DNA of 64,000 nucleotides from Limonium bicolor (lineage: Eukaryota; Streptophyta; Magnoliopsida; Caryophyllales; Plumbaginaceae), in assembly GCA_023374045.1 (NCBI GenBank), contig CM041777.1:102998046-103062045 (forward strand), in the 5' to 3' direction. Below, one piece after another: positions 10,518 to 21,831 of this stretch (the first letter of the stretch is position 1; every line of letters starts with the position of its first letter). A program made the translations under genes and the position numbers. Under the pieces are notes generated by a model that did no database searches, was not told where the DNA came from, and was given only the letters and a program-made list of their open reading frames with translations.

Positions 10518-12505
10518 CTGAAATACCCACAAATTTTGATTAAATTGTGAGCATATGTTATACGTGATAATAGATTAAATATGGTTATGATATTGGTGGA
10601 TATGAGAATGTTAATGATTGGATTATTGGATTTGGGATTTATTCCTCAAGTAAGCATAAAGAGGTATTTGAGAATAAAAGAAGATTTAGTTAGATTATAA
10701 ATTAATTCCTTCTTTACCTTATTCCTTTCCTCATCTTATATTTTATTTTCCTTTCCTTTCTTTTCTTATTTCCCCTCTTTCTTTTCCTGACAAGAAATCA
10801 GTTCCCAACTCTCTCCCTCTCTACGCCTCTCGCCGTTCTTCTTCTTCTCCTCACGTAGCTTCCTCCTCTCCATTAGTTGGTTCAAGTGAATTAAAAGGGT
10901 AAGTCTATCTATCGCAATAAGAGATTCAGATTCGGCGAATTAATTGCTTTGGTGGATGATTGATTGTGTGGATGGATTAAATTCTAGATCTCGAGTTTGT
11001 CGGAGGTGATTGCTATTGCTTTGTGTGATTCCTGATTTTTGGTGGGCGTGGTTCTAGGTAATCTACTATGTTCACTAAACCGTTATGTGCAGATGTTTGT
11101 GAATTGTTGAATGGTTTGTTCCTGATTTGGAAAACCCCTCGTGGGAGATTTTGGAAGTTAAGTTTGATTATATATTTGGGAATTTATGGAATGTGGTGAT
11201 TCTACTTTCTGAATTGGTGGTAATGGTTTCAGGAACTTTCACTGGGATGAATTCGTACATATTGGTACATTGGATTGAGTAATTTGCGCTGCGACCACCG
11301 TATCGCAGTTGAAGCTCTATAGATCTACTTGTTTGTGGTATAAGTACCCTTAGAAGGGTGTGCACACTTAAGGACTTCGAGTGAGGTGGAATTCAGTTTT
11401 GCGATCCCACTCGTTTGGGTGTTCGTTGGTGGAATTTATATATTTGCGACCCCACTTGGTTGGGTATTCGTTGGTGGATACTTGGTTGTCAGTGAAATGA
11501 TCCCATACTTTGGTTGAGTTATGTTGTTGATTATATTCGATATCGGTTGACGGTTGTGGATATTTGTTGTGTGGAACTAAACTCAGTGCTTTCAAAAAAA
11601 ATGATTTTTACTTTACGAAGTAGTAGTTTACTCAGTTTCATCTGATTTGTGCGATCTTTTTGTGTGTTATATGTAATTTTCTGATCGCATGTAATGATGA
11701 CTAAGGCCTAGGATTGGGGAACGTGACTCCACTTAAGAATAGATATTAGAATGGCTTAACTATTGATATTATTGCTAACTGGGAATTGAGACTTTAAACA
11801 TTTTCGTTAATTGCAAGTTAAGATTTAACCATTGTTATCATTTGCTTTGGAACTTATGATTTGGAACTTTTACCGTCGTCATTTGTTTTAACTTATTTTT
11901 GGGAGCCTTAGCACCAAGGGTTTTGGTGGTGTGTGCGGTCGGTAATATCCCGGATTTAATCTTTCCGCTATGATCTATTGTGATTGATTTTAATCACAAT
12001 TTACTTGAGAAGTTTGTTTAATTGGGTTGCAATTGGTGTTATTGGTATTGAAGTGTATTTCCAAAGGTGTTTTGTGGCTAATTTCACACTTTTGGACCTG
12101 TCTGTACGTTTTTCCGGACGTACAAGTTTGGGACAGGTCCCGAACTAAAATTGAGTTCTAAAGTATGGGGGTGTCCGAACATCTGTCCAAACTTACATGT
12201 TCGGACAGAAGGCGAGGACGAGTCCGACGGTAAGTCTCGGCATTGGTCCGAACTTACATGTTCGGACTAACGTTCAGACATTCCTGGATAGGACTAGTGT
12301 CCGAACTTCAATGTTCAGACATAAGTTTGGACATACGCTTTTGCATCTCAGACCTCGTCTGAATATACATGTTCAGACATAAGGTCGATCACAACTAAAA
12401 TTGTCGTTTAAAGACTCGTTTGACCTCCGATTTCGATCCGTTTTGTGGTGTTATCTTTATAATTCTTTACACTATATCTTGGGGTAAAATCTGGGGTGTT
12501 ACAAA
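10518..12505 (+). mobile_element. Probable solo LTR (gypsy/chromovirus type)
   Basis: A ~2-kb non-coding block starts TGCTGAAATACCC and ends GGGGTGTTACA(A). AGTAT precedes it (10513-10517) and occurs again right after the end (12506-12510), a plausible 5-bp duplication if the element ends one base after CA. The interior has LTR-like features, including text resembling the 3' part of chromovirus LTRs (CACCAAGGGTTTTGGTGGTG at 11911) and a palindrome array at 12085-12395. I see no internal coding region or second LTR. Boundaries are tentative. Confidence 0.5.
12085..12395. repeat. Array of short imperfect palindromes (TCCGAAC/GTTCGGA)
   Basis: Four or five successive hairpin-like units pair words such as GTCCGAAC with GTTCGGAC. 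Examples are near 12173-12205, 12247-12268, 12298-12322 and 12355-12378. The units are spaced about 50-60 bases. The array lies inside the probable solo LTR. Confidence 0.7.
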
Positions 12506-12620
12506 GTATGAGCCTAAGGAAAATAAGATACATAGGATAACAATAAGTTGTTAAAATATTTGTAACAAATATAGTTAGCTATACAACAAACCATATTATA
12601 AGTACTACATTAAGAAAGAC

Positions 12621-12651
<31 letters not shown>

Positions 12652-14495
12652 CGTGTGTGTTTGTTTATAAGTGGCAATACTTATTTGTTTTTATTGTATG
12701 GATAATATGGTGTTTGTAAACGACATTAGTGGATTTGTTTATGAGTTTCGACATTGTTGTTTACGTACTAATCATTTGGTTCTTGATGTGTTTCTGTTAC
12801 TCTTCTTTATATCTAATATTATGGCCTTTGCCTCAACTTTTTTTATTTTTTAAAAAAGTTAAATGTCATGAATTTAATGTAATAAGTAGTTAATTTTTTT
12901 TTAAAGTGGTTGAGAATCTAGCTAAGAGGCAATACTGAAGTTCAAAATAATTAGTTCCTAAGAATTGTAATAAAACAAAACAAACAAAAATAACAATAAA
13001 CAAGAAAAAAATACCTCCTATTAACTTCAAGAGGCTAGGTTGAAAAACTTACTTGCAAAAGAAACAGTTTTGGCCTCTCTAGCATTTTCTTTGAGTCAAA
13101 TTAAGGGAGAATCCTTTTGGATTCCAACAAACTTTATAATTAGGAGACGATTTAAGGATGAATTTTGAACCAAAGCCTTTGTATTTAGAAACTGCATTTT
13201 CCATAGTTGGAGCAACTCTCCTTTCTCAATGGCGGGAATTATGAATATGTTGATTGCGAGGGTGTGAACTCCTTACTGTGGTTCTGCCTACCAATCGGGA
13301 GAACTTGTATTCGGAGCTTTTACCCGAAGGGTAGGTACCACACGATACCCTGACATTGATTTGTCTCCGGCTCGCTTATTACGCCAGAGAATGTGCGAAA
13401 AGTTTTGCAGAGCAATGTCTGGGTGGGGGAAATGACAACCAAGTTTGCGACCATATTCTAGACAAGCTTGAGCTTCTACGAGAGAAGGACTAGAGGTGAG
13501 GAGTTTGGAGGATTTGGGCTAGAACGGGGACACGCATTATCGGGAGAAAGGACGACTTCTGGGTGGATGTCGGGGATTTGGGATGTAGGTGGGGCGAGGG
13601 GAATGGGGTAGGCTGGCGATGAAAAGGAGAGGTTTTATGGTGAAATTTTTTTGTAAATATGAGGGAGCAGAATATGAAGGAAAGACTAGGTGAGTTTGAA
13701 TAGGGCTTTGGGATTCAACTGAGATTATGGGTGATATAGAGTGGGCTTCCGAGCTTGCGGAGGTCAAGGAACAAATGGATCCAGCATTTGAATATTGCCC
13801 CTCGCATTGAGGACTACTATTGGGCCCATGTAACCGAGACTCAAGGTTTGGGCTTGTATTGGGTGTACCAACCTGCCCCTAACATTCTTTATTTGAGACA
13901 GAAAATTGATGATTATTGCTTCCACTAAGTTGGTACAACTTCCAAAACTACTCACCAGTAATTGCTAGCATGACCTCACATATTCGGACTCGACGACATA
14001 ATTATTTCCCTTCTTATACCCATTCCCCACGCCCGATGGATATCCAAACGACACACTTTGGACATTCTGATTTTATAATTGCAAGTTACATTCCAACCCA
14101 CCCCCACCCAACGTAATTTGAATGGGTACATATGCATTAATGTATCTACTAAACTTACTTTCGTCAACATAGAGGGGAAGCTATCAGTGTTGGTGTTACC
14201 TCTATCTCCTCCACCACTGTCATCTCGTCGGCATTACTGTACATCCATTGGTCAACCATCACTACCCTTTCACCTAACTACTCTGACCATATGGCCATAA
14301 CACCTACTGTTGCAATCGCATTATTGAAAATCACTTTGACTTCCTCATTAATAATCTTAAAACTATGTATCTCCAGTGTTGTGAACATTTCCAAGGTCAA
14401 TTGAATTTTGTTCATTTCGGTTTCAATCTCAAGAACCTTATCAAACTTGGAAAGTATAGCTTGGACGGAATATTCCCGAACTGGATTTTGGCTCG
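12506..14495. other. Intergenic DNA with microsatellite and decayed repeats
   Basis: Holds an (AT)n(GT)n microsatellite at 12617-12663. A T-run followed by AAAGTGGTTGAGAATCTAGC at 12890-12930 resembles the tail side of the SINE found at 36344. Between 13200 and 14500 some stretches look formerly coding on the minus strand, for example MASQNPVREYSVQAIL ending at 14500, but I cannot name a family. The Tat element inserted directly into that frame. Confidence 0.5.
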
Positions 14496-14500
14496 CCATC

Positions 14501-14921
14501 TGAGAAGGGAAGAAATGGTACCAAGCCAAACAAGACATATGGAGCATCTGGCCGCTTCTGGCCGGATGGAAGTAAGAGTACATAAGGCATCCGGTCGTCT
14601 TCGGCCGGACAAAAGTAGGACTTAGGCAAGACAAAATAGTTTGGCCGGTCGTCTGTGGTCGGCCAAAGATGATAGGGGAGGGCAAAACCGTACTTATACA
14701 TGTAAAATACAGGCTGGCAGCATAAGACCAGGCCCAAAACTCTATAAATAGAAGTGTACCCCCATGAAATAAGACACGTAACATTTGGCAATCAAACTTA
14801 CACTCGATCCTAAAAAAAGGCTCTTTCTCTCTCCCTTCTTACGAGATTCAGTAATCAAGACCAGGTAACGTAGGATAGTAAATCAGATCGGATTATATTT
14901 GAGATGTTGCATACGGTTTCA
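14501..14921 (+). repeat. 5' LTR of Tat element
   Basis: 421 bp, TG...CA. Upstream of a TATA box (CTATAAATA, 14742-14750) it carries three GC-rich palindromic words built on GGCCGG/CCGGCC (14540-14565, 14589-14609, 14641-14664). The end is followed at once by the primer binding site. Confidence 0.93.
14742..14750 (+). promoter_or_regulatory. TATA box in 5' LTR
   Basis: CTATAAATA about 180 bases before the LTR end; the same motif is kept in the 3' LTR. Confidence 0.7.
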
Positions 14922-14923
14922 TT

Positions 14924-14940
14924 TGGCACCGTCTGTGGGA
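14924..14940 (+). promoter_or_regulatory. Primer binding site of Tat element
   Basis: TGGCACCGTCTGTGGGA begins two bases after the 5' LTR. It starts with TGG, complementary to a tRNA 3' CCA end. I did not assign the tRNA. A close relative of this site follows the LTR at 44444. Confidence 0.8.
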
Positions 14941-15058
14941 AACGAACAGCAAGAAGCAACCACGAGACCACGTAGAAACAGGGAAGTGATCTATGACGAT
15001 TCGTAGTGAAAATCCTGAAATGACTAATGATATTTTTTGCAGGATCTGAATACGAGAA

Positions 15059-16421
15059 ATGGCTCCAAGATCTAAGAAAACACCGAAGAACACTACCGAG
15101 GATAACAATCGCGTTGAAGAAGAATGAATTCGGAGATGCCAGAAGCCATCTCCAAGAAAGATCTAGAGGACATGCTGAAGGGACTAGTCAGATCGATTGA
15201 CGAGAAGATTGTGGAGGGAACGAGACTCTGCAGTAGGAATTAATGCAAAGAGATGAGGAATATCAAAAGAAGTGGGACGAAATGTCTAAGGCTATAGAAT
15301 AGTTGAGAAATAAGGATTCCAGAGGCAGTAATGGCGAAGAAAGTAAAGATCGGAAGCACAATTCAGTCATTAGTGAGGAAGAAATGGAAGAGGACGACCA
15401 GATAGACATGAGCCTGTACCCCTTCTCAGAGAGGATAAGAAGCACAAACTCCCGCCGCATTTCGTTGCTCCGGCGATTGAGAAATATGATGGGACAGGAG
15501 ACCCCGCCCAACATATCAAGAAATTCATGTTTGCCATGAACACTTAGGGGATCAGCTCTCTCGCTCTCTGCAATTTATTCCCTGGAACGCTTTCGAAGAG
15601 AGCATTGGATGGATCTCCACAAGACCGCCGCAGTCCATCACCAGCTTCAAACAACTGACCGAGGAATTTCAACAATACTTCGCTGCGAGCAAGAGGGTAA
15701 AAAATAGACAATAGAGTTGATGGACGTTAAGCAGCAAAAGGGGGAAACTGTGAAGGAGTACAGTGAGCGCTTCCATAAGAAGGTCGCAGAAATTGATGAT
15801 ATCGATGAGAAAATCCTGATTAAAGCCTTTGGTAACGGTTTGGCTCAGCCTCGGCTTGCTGGAAAGATCGCAACAAAAGCACCGAAAACTCATGGGGAAT
15901 TAGCTGAAATGATCCATGATTTTTTAAAATCTGAGATAGCAGAAAACAAGGCTAAGGAGCTAGCAGATAGCTTCAAAAGTGCAATAGCACCAGAAAGGAA
16001 GGGGACATGGAGGAAATGCCGGAAGAGGAGGGTCAAGATACAACCATATCATTACAAGTCGACCGCTGGATCTTCCTCTCAGGGGCCACAACATCAGGGG
16101 GCAAGGACCATTGTCTACATTGACCCAGGGAAATATGCTGCTGCAGTAAGAGAAGGATACCTCCCTCAGCCGAGAAAGCCGCCGCAGGGAGAAATTCCGG
16201 TTGGGGCATTCTGCGAATACCATGGAACCGCAGCCACCGGACTGTAAACTGTGCTACCCTGGCCAAAGAGCTTCGAATCATTGAGGAAAATAAGAAGAAG
16301 GGAAAGCAATCAGCCGGAGCACAAAGGCAATACGGCGGTCAGCAGGGCGGTGCCCAGAACGCACCACGTGGACGGCAAGAGGAGGAGGTTCACCCCAGAC
16401 TTGACCTTGGCAAGTCGGTGG
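15059..16421 (+). pseudogene. gag of Tat element, broken
   Basis: The likely start is the ATG at 15059 (MAPRSKKTPKN). The capsid core is readable as PPHFVAPAIEKYDGTGDP and HIKKFMFAMNT (15440-15550), then LTEEFQQYF and the 176-residue stretch at 15717-16247 (VKEYSERFHKKVAEIDD). Near the C-terminus CEYHGTAA begins a zinc-knuckle-like region, where a frameshift occurs around 16230-16255. Several in-frame stops are present (for example 15125, 15241, 15546), so no full product is possible. The last readable codons (LDLGKSVG) abut a good splice donor at 16422. Confidence 0.8.
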
Positions 16422-16670
16422 GTATGATAATAGGTCTGTGAGGGAGGAAAGTAAAAATTCTTTCTCTTTTCATTCAGATAGCATTCGGAATTACAAATCC
16501 AGATAATTTGCTTTTGTATTACTCCAAGTAGATTCATTCTTCTGATAAGTTTAGTATAACCTTTTGTAATCTACTCTAAGCTGAAAATCTTATATCACCT
16601 GTCTTCCCAAAAATTGAGCATGTAGGAGTAAAATTGTCAAATATTCCATTTTCTGCATTTTTGTTTACAG
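16422..16670 (+). other. Putative intron between gag and protease
   Basis: A 249-bp, T-rich segment starts GTATGA and ends TTTTGTTTACAG. The gag frame ends one base into a codon at 16421 and the protease frame resumes needing two bases at 16671, so splicing joins them in phase. The segment itself contains stops. Ogre elements of the same lineage are known to splice an intron in this general region. Confidence 0.55.
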
Positions 16671-19600
16671 CGAACCCCCTTTTCCCAAAAAAAAAGAGAA
16701 GGCTAACAAAACTTTCTCTAAGAAAACTCACAGGACTTTTTTCGGAGGTAGGACCACTAACCCCTAATGAAAGAAAAAGGCACATTCATCAAGTGCATCA
16801 GGAACTCCCGGAGAGTAAGATCACCAAAAAAGAAAGTTTTTCTCCAATTTTCTTCTCCGACGAAGATGAAGATGGAGTGCTGTATCCACACAACGATCCA
16901 CTTGTCATTCGTGCACAGGTAAACGATCGAATGATGGAGGGAATCCTGATCGATAGTGGGGCTGGAGCAAATGTCATATCAACCGAAGCGGTTAGGAGGT
17001 TGGAAGTACCTGAGGACCGGATCAAGCCATATTCGGCGGTTCTAGGAGGATTTGTGGGAGGGGTCTCTACCACGTCTTCCGGCAGTATAGATTTTACAAT
17101 GACCCTAGGTCAAGGGGACGAAAGAAGAACGGAGAAACTCACGGCTTTTATTGTGCCAGGTCTGTCTGGATATAACATGTACTTTGGAAGGCCAGAAATC
17201 AATGCTTTCAAAGCCATACACAGCACTCATCACTTAAAATTGAAATACTTGACCACAAACGGGAAGGTGGTTACGATAAGAGGAAGCCAAAAGATGGCCC
17301 GAATGTGTGAAGTCCGCATCATGGACAGCCTTCCTAGTGAGGAGATGGTCAAAACTGTAGGGTCACAAAAGGAGTTCAAGGGAAAGTTACCTTCTTCCCT
17401 AGAGCCAAGTCAAGAAAAGGAAGGAAGTCAAACAACTCAAGACTCCCCTAGAGAGGTACATTTAAAATCTGACCCTTCTAAATTTTTTAAAATAGGAACT
17501 GCGTTTGACAGTGAAGAGCAAACTCACTTAATGAGGTTCCTGGAAAAAAGAAGGACAACATTCGCCTGGAGCACGGACGAAATGTCTGGAATAGACCCAA
17601 GTGTTATCCGGCATGAGCTCAGGGTAGACCCAAAGCATCCGGCAGTTAGGCAAAGGAAAAGGGTAATAGGGGAAGAAAGAGATTTGGCCGCACGAACCGA
17701 GGTCCAGAAACTCCTCAAGGCCGGATTCATCAGGGAAGTAGCATACCCACGATGGCTGGCTAACGTTGTCATGGTAAAAAAAGCAAATGGAAAATGGAGA
17801 ATGTGTGTAGATTTCACAGATTTGAATAAGGCATGTCCTAAAGATTTCTATCCCCTACCATCAATAGATAGATTGGTGGTTTCAACTGCTCAAAGCTCTA
17901 TGTTAAGTTTTCTAGATGCATTTTCCGGCTATAATCAGATAAAGATGAAAGAACAAGATTCAGAAAAAACATCATTTATCACTTCAGCCGGAACATTCTG
18001 TTACAAAGTAATTTGGTCTGAAGAATGCAGGGGCTACCTTTCAGCGAATGATTGACATAGTATTTTGTCAACAGGTTGCCCGAAATGTGGAAGCCTATGT
18101 TGACGATATAGTCATAAAAAGCCCGTCCAAAGAGCAACACATGAAAGATTTAGAGGAAACATTCGACACTCTGGACAAGTACCAAATCAAGCTGAATCCG
18201 GAGAAGTGTGTGTTTGGCGTGACTAAAGGAAGGTTTCTTGGCTTCATTGTTGGACAGAGAGGTATCGAAGTCGATCCGGAAAAAAGTCAAGCAATTCTCA
18301 ACCTTTCTCCTCCGAAAAATATCAAGGATGTCCAAGCCCTGAATGGGAGACTCGCAACGTTAAGCAGGTTTTGTTCCAAGCTTCAGGAAAAGTCAATCCC
18401 GTTCTTCAACATCCTAAGGAAGAACAGTAAATTCCAGTAGGGACAGGAATGTATAGAGGCGTTCGAAAAAATCAAAGAAATGCTTCGGGATTTGCCTAAA
18501 CTGGGAGTACCGGCCCTTGGCCAAGATCTCTATCTTTATTTGTCCGCAACAGATTGGGCGGTTGCAGCTGTTTTGATCATGGAGAAGAAAAGGGAGATAC
18601 CAGTTTACTACACCGGCAAAATTTTAAGCCCAGCTGAAGGACGGTATACTAATATAGAGAAAATCTTGTTCGCATTAGTAGTGGCATCAAGGAAGTTGCG
18701 GCCCTACTTTCAGTCACATCGGATCTTTGTCAGGACCAACTGGCCACTCAAGCAAATAGCGAACAACCCAAATGCTTCCGGCCGGATGGTGAGCTGGACA
18801 GTAGAGCTAACACAATATGAAATTCACTTCTTGCCCAGAACAGCGATTAAAGCCCGGGCCTTGGCAGACTTCATAACAGAAACAAACTTTGCAAAAGAAG
18901 AGAAACAGCTCCAGAACCCATACGTCATATTGGTTGACGGAGCCCGATGCAAAAGTGGGGCAGGAGCTGGAATAGTAGTGCAAGCGCCGGATGGACAAAG
19001 CTTGAACTACGCCTTCCGGTTAGATTTTGACGTTACCAACAACGAAGCTGAATACGAAGCCCTTATCTAGGGTTTGGAGGTGGCTACCGCCCTAGGGGCA
19101 ACAGGTTCCATAGGAAGATACCCTCTCTATGTTTTCCTTCCTATAAAATCCTGTTGAAAATACAGCTTATAAAAATTTAACTTTTCGCAGAATTAGAGGT
19201 ATACTCGGATTCTATGTTGGTAGCAAGGCAAAACGACAACATCTATGAAGTCAAAGAGGAAAAGCTGTGGAGATACTTGCTCAAAGTACAGGAGCTAAAA
19301 GCAAATTTCCAAAGATGTGAGCTAAAACATCTTCCTCGTGAGGAGAATGTCGAGGCTGATGCCTTGGCAAAATTGGCAAGTATGGCCGAAAAAGTACCCA
19401 ATGAAATATGGCTAGAAGTCAAAACTACGTCAAGCATAGATAAAGCTCAAGTGTTTACAGTAGAATCAGGTGACAAGACAGAATCTTGGATGACTCCAAT
19501 CATGGATTACATACGACAGGGAAAGTTGCTGGAAGAAGAAAAAGAGGCCAGGGTAATAAAAAGGCGGGCCGCATCCTTTTTCATTGAGAATAACCAACTG

Positions 19601-20706
19601 TATAAGCGATCTTTTGCAAGGCCAACACTGAAATGTGTTACCATGGCCGAAGGAGCAGAACTAATAAAAGAGGTACATGATGGGCTCTGTGGCAACCACC
19701 AAGGAGAAAGAACCACAACACATAAAATCTTGAGGCTCGGATTCTTTTGGCCAAAAATGATGGAACATTGCAAAGAATATATACAAAAATGTCTCAAGTG
19801 TCAAGAACACGGGAACAAAATACACAATCCTCCGGCGGAACGAAAATCTATCCTCTGCCCAATCCCCTTTGCTATGTGGGGATTAGATATTGTGGGGCCA
19901 TTCCCAGAAGCTTCACCAGGGAGGTTCAAATTCATATATGTCGCCATCGACTATTTCACAAAGTGGGTCGAGGCAATGCCCACCATCTCATCACAGCTAG
20001 AAAGTCACAGGAATTCATCTGGAAATATGTGGTGTGCAGGTTCGGTATACCAAAGACAATAATAACCGATAACGGAACACAATTCAATTGCGAGAGCTTC
20101 CGGGAATTCTGTGAAGGATGGAAGATCGACTTAAGGTTTGCATCAGTGGCACACCCTCAGGCAAATGGGCAAGTCGAGAATGTGAATGGTCAGATAGTAA
20201 AAGCAATAAAGAAAAAACTCGATGAAAGAAAGGGAAAATGGGCAGAGCTGTTACCCCAGGTCCTCCGGTCATACAGAACAACAGAAAGGGGGCCGACATG
20301 AGAAACACCCTACAGACTAACATATGGTTTAGAGGCTGTCATTCCGGCGGAAATTGTGGTACCATCAGTAAGGTGGGAATCATATGACGAAGAAGTCAAC
20401 AATCAGGGAGTACAGGATCATCTAGACCTCCTCGAGGAGACTAGGGTGGCCGCCGCAATGAGGATGGAAAAGGATAAAGCCAAGGTGGAACGATATTTCA
20501 ACCAAAGGATAAAAGAGCGAAGTTTTGCCCCAAAAGAGTTGGTTCTCCGAGAAGTTAAGCAGCCTAAGAAGCTAGAGCCCCAATGGGAAGGACCGTACAT
20601 CATACACCAAAGGACGGGACGAGCTTCATACCAACTAAAAAATGGTGAAGGGTACGAATTGCCGCATTCTTGGCATGGAGAATGTCTGAAAAAATTCTAT
20701 GTGTAA
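16671..20706 (+). pseudogene. pol of Tat element: PR-RT-RH-aRH-INT, broken
   Basis: Domains in order: aspartic protease with DSGAGANVIS (16952 on); reverse transcriptase with FTDLNKACPKDFYPLP, LSFLDAFSGYNQI and YVDD (18096-18107); RNase H (LYLYLSATDWAVAAVL, YTNIEKILFALV); a second archaeal-type RNase H (ILVDGARCKSGAGAG, NNEAEYEALI); and integrase. Integrase has a zinc region (HDGLCGNHQGERT, CLKCQEHG), then WGLDIVGPFP, TDNGTQF and GQVENVNG, giving D, D and E with 35 residues between the last two. The C-terminus ends at 20706. Breaks: a small deletion shifts the frame in RT near 18010, there are TAG stops at 18438 and 19068, a frameshift near 19985, and a TGA near 20299. The dual RNase H supports Tat membership. 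Confidence 0.9.
19105..19190 (+). other. Putative 86-bp intron inside second RNase H
   Basis: The RNase H frame reads GLEVATALGAT up to ACAG at 19104. It then breaks for 86 AT-rich bases that begin GTTCCATAGG and end TTAACTTTTCGCAG, and resumes as ELEVYSDSMLVARQ. Removing exactly this GT-AG segment restores the frame and an uninterrupted RNase H motif. A branch-point-like TTTAAC lies 15 bases before the acceptor. Confidence 0.6.
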
Positions 20707-20755
20707 AATTTAAGATTCTTTAATAAAGAGGTATTATTTTTTAAAAAAAGAGCAA

Positions 20756-21259
20756 AAGTAAGCACCGGCCAATGAGCCGCAGGCTATCATGCCTTGAAAG
20801 TAAGCACCGGCCAACGAGCCGCAGGCTATCATGCCTTGAAAGTAAGCACCGGCCAACGAGCCGCAGGCTATCATGCCTTGAAAGTAAGCACCGGCCAACG
20901 AGCCGCAGGCTATCATGCCTTGAAAGTAAGCACCGGCCAACGAGCCACAGGCTATCATGCCTTGAAAGTAAGCACCGGCCAACGAGCTGCAGGCTATCAT
21001 GCCTTGAAAGTAAGCACCGGCCAACGAGCCGCAGACTATCATGCCTTGAAAGTAAGCACCGGCCAACGAGCCGCAGGCTATCATGCCTTGAAAGTAAGCA
21101 CCGGCCAACGGGCCGCAGGCTATCATGCCTTGAAAGTAAGCATCGGCCAACGGGCCGCAGGCTATCATGCCTTGAAAGTAAGCACCGGCCAACGAGCCGC
21201 AGGCTATCATGCCTTGAAAGTAATTACCGGCCAACGAGCTGCAGACTGCTATGCCTTGA
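20756..21259. repeat. Minisatellite, 12 x 42 bp, after pol
   Basis: Twelve head-to-tail copies of a 42-bp unit (starting AAGTAAGCACCGGCCAACGA) with few differences. Because 42 is a multiple of three, long frames stay open on both strands, but none looks like a real protein. Hypervariable tandem repeats at this position are known in Tat-lineage elements and can seed satellite DNA. Confidence 0.95.
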
Positions 21260-21831
21260 AAGAAAAATCCGGCCAGACGGCCATACAAAGAAAGAAAAAG
21301 ATTCGGCTGCTAAAAACAAAAGTTCAGTCAATAAGCCACAAGCTTCTTGTGTTGTAAGGGCAAACACTTAACTAACATAACTTGCATAAGGTGACCATAT
21401 GTACACCATTCAAAAAAGGGGGAGAATGCCACAAGTAATAAACAAATTAGTTAAAAAAAAAAGAAGTACTCCGGCAGACAAATTAATAAAGATGGTGAAA
21501 AGTATAACTTATATTCCTCCCAAGAATAGGGTAAAAACAATTACAAAAACTGTAATCATTACAAAAAATTCGGCAAACACAAAAGATACATGCCGAAAGA
21601 GCAATCCCTCTAAAAATAAAGAAACTCCTATTCTATTTTTTCTGCAGCTAATGTATCACCACTACCAGCCACACTTTCAGAAGACTTGGATCTCCTAGAA
21701 AGACGCTGCACCCCTCCGGCGGGCGGCTGGATGTTGCTTCCAGCCGGAAGAAAGGAGGCTTGGCCAGCGCCAAAGCTTGTCTCTCCAGGACTGCGGCAGA
21801 ATCTCTCGAGCTCCGAGAAGAAGTTAGACTT
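21260..21831. other. Spacer between minisatellite and antisense gene
   Basis: A-rich sequence with no clear gene. It would be the 3' UTR of the antisense gene. One incomplete extra minisatellite unit is visible at 21260-21285. Confidence 0.6.

Noticed and set aside
14278..14791. Minus-strand frames across the 5' LTR boundary
   Set aside because: They join target-site DNA to LTR sequence and repeat at the 3' LTR; not genes.
15717..20706. A working autonomous retrotransposon
   Set aside because: Several stops and frameshifts in gag, RT, RNase H and integrase; this copy cannot make full proteins.
20756..21259. Possible CRISPR-like array (regular 42-bp repeats)
   Set aside because: There are no unique spacers, the repeats are head-to-tail, and the context is a plant retrotransposon; it is a minisatellite.
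20772..21371. Long open frames on both strands over the minisatellite
   Set aside because: They arise because 42 is a multiple of three; the peptides are pure repeats with no domain.
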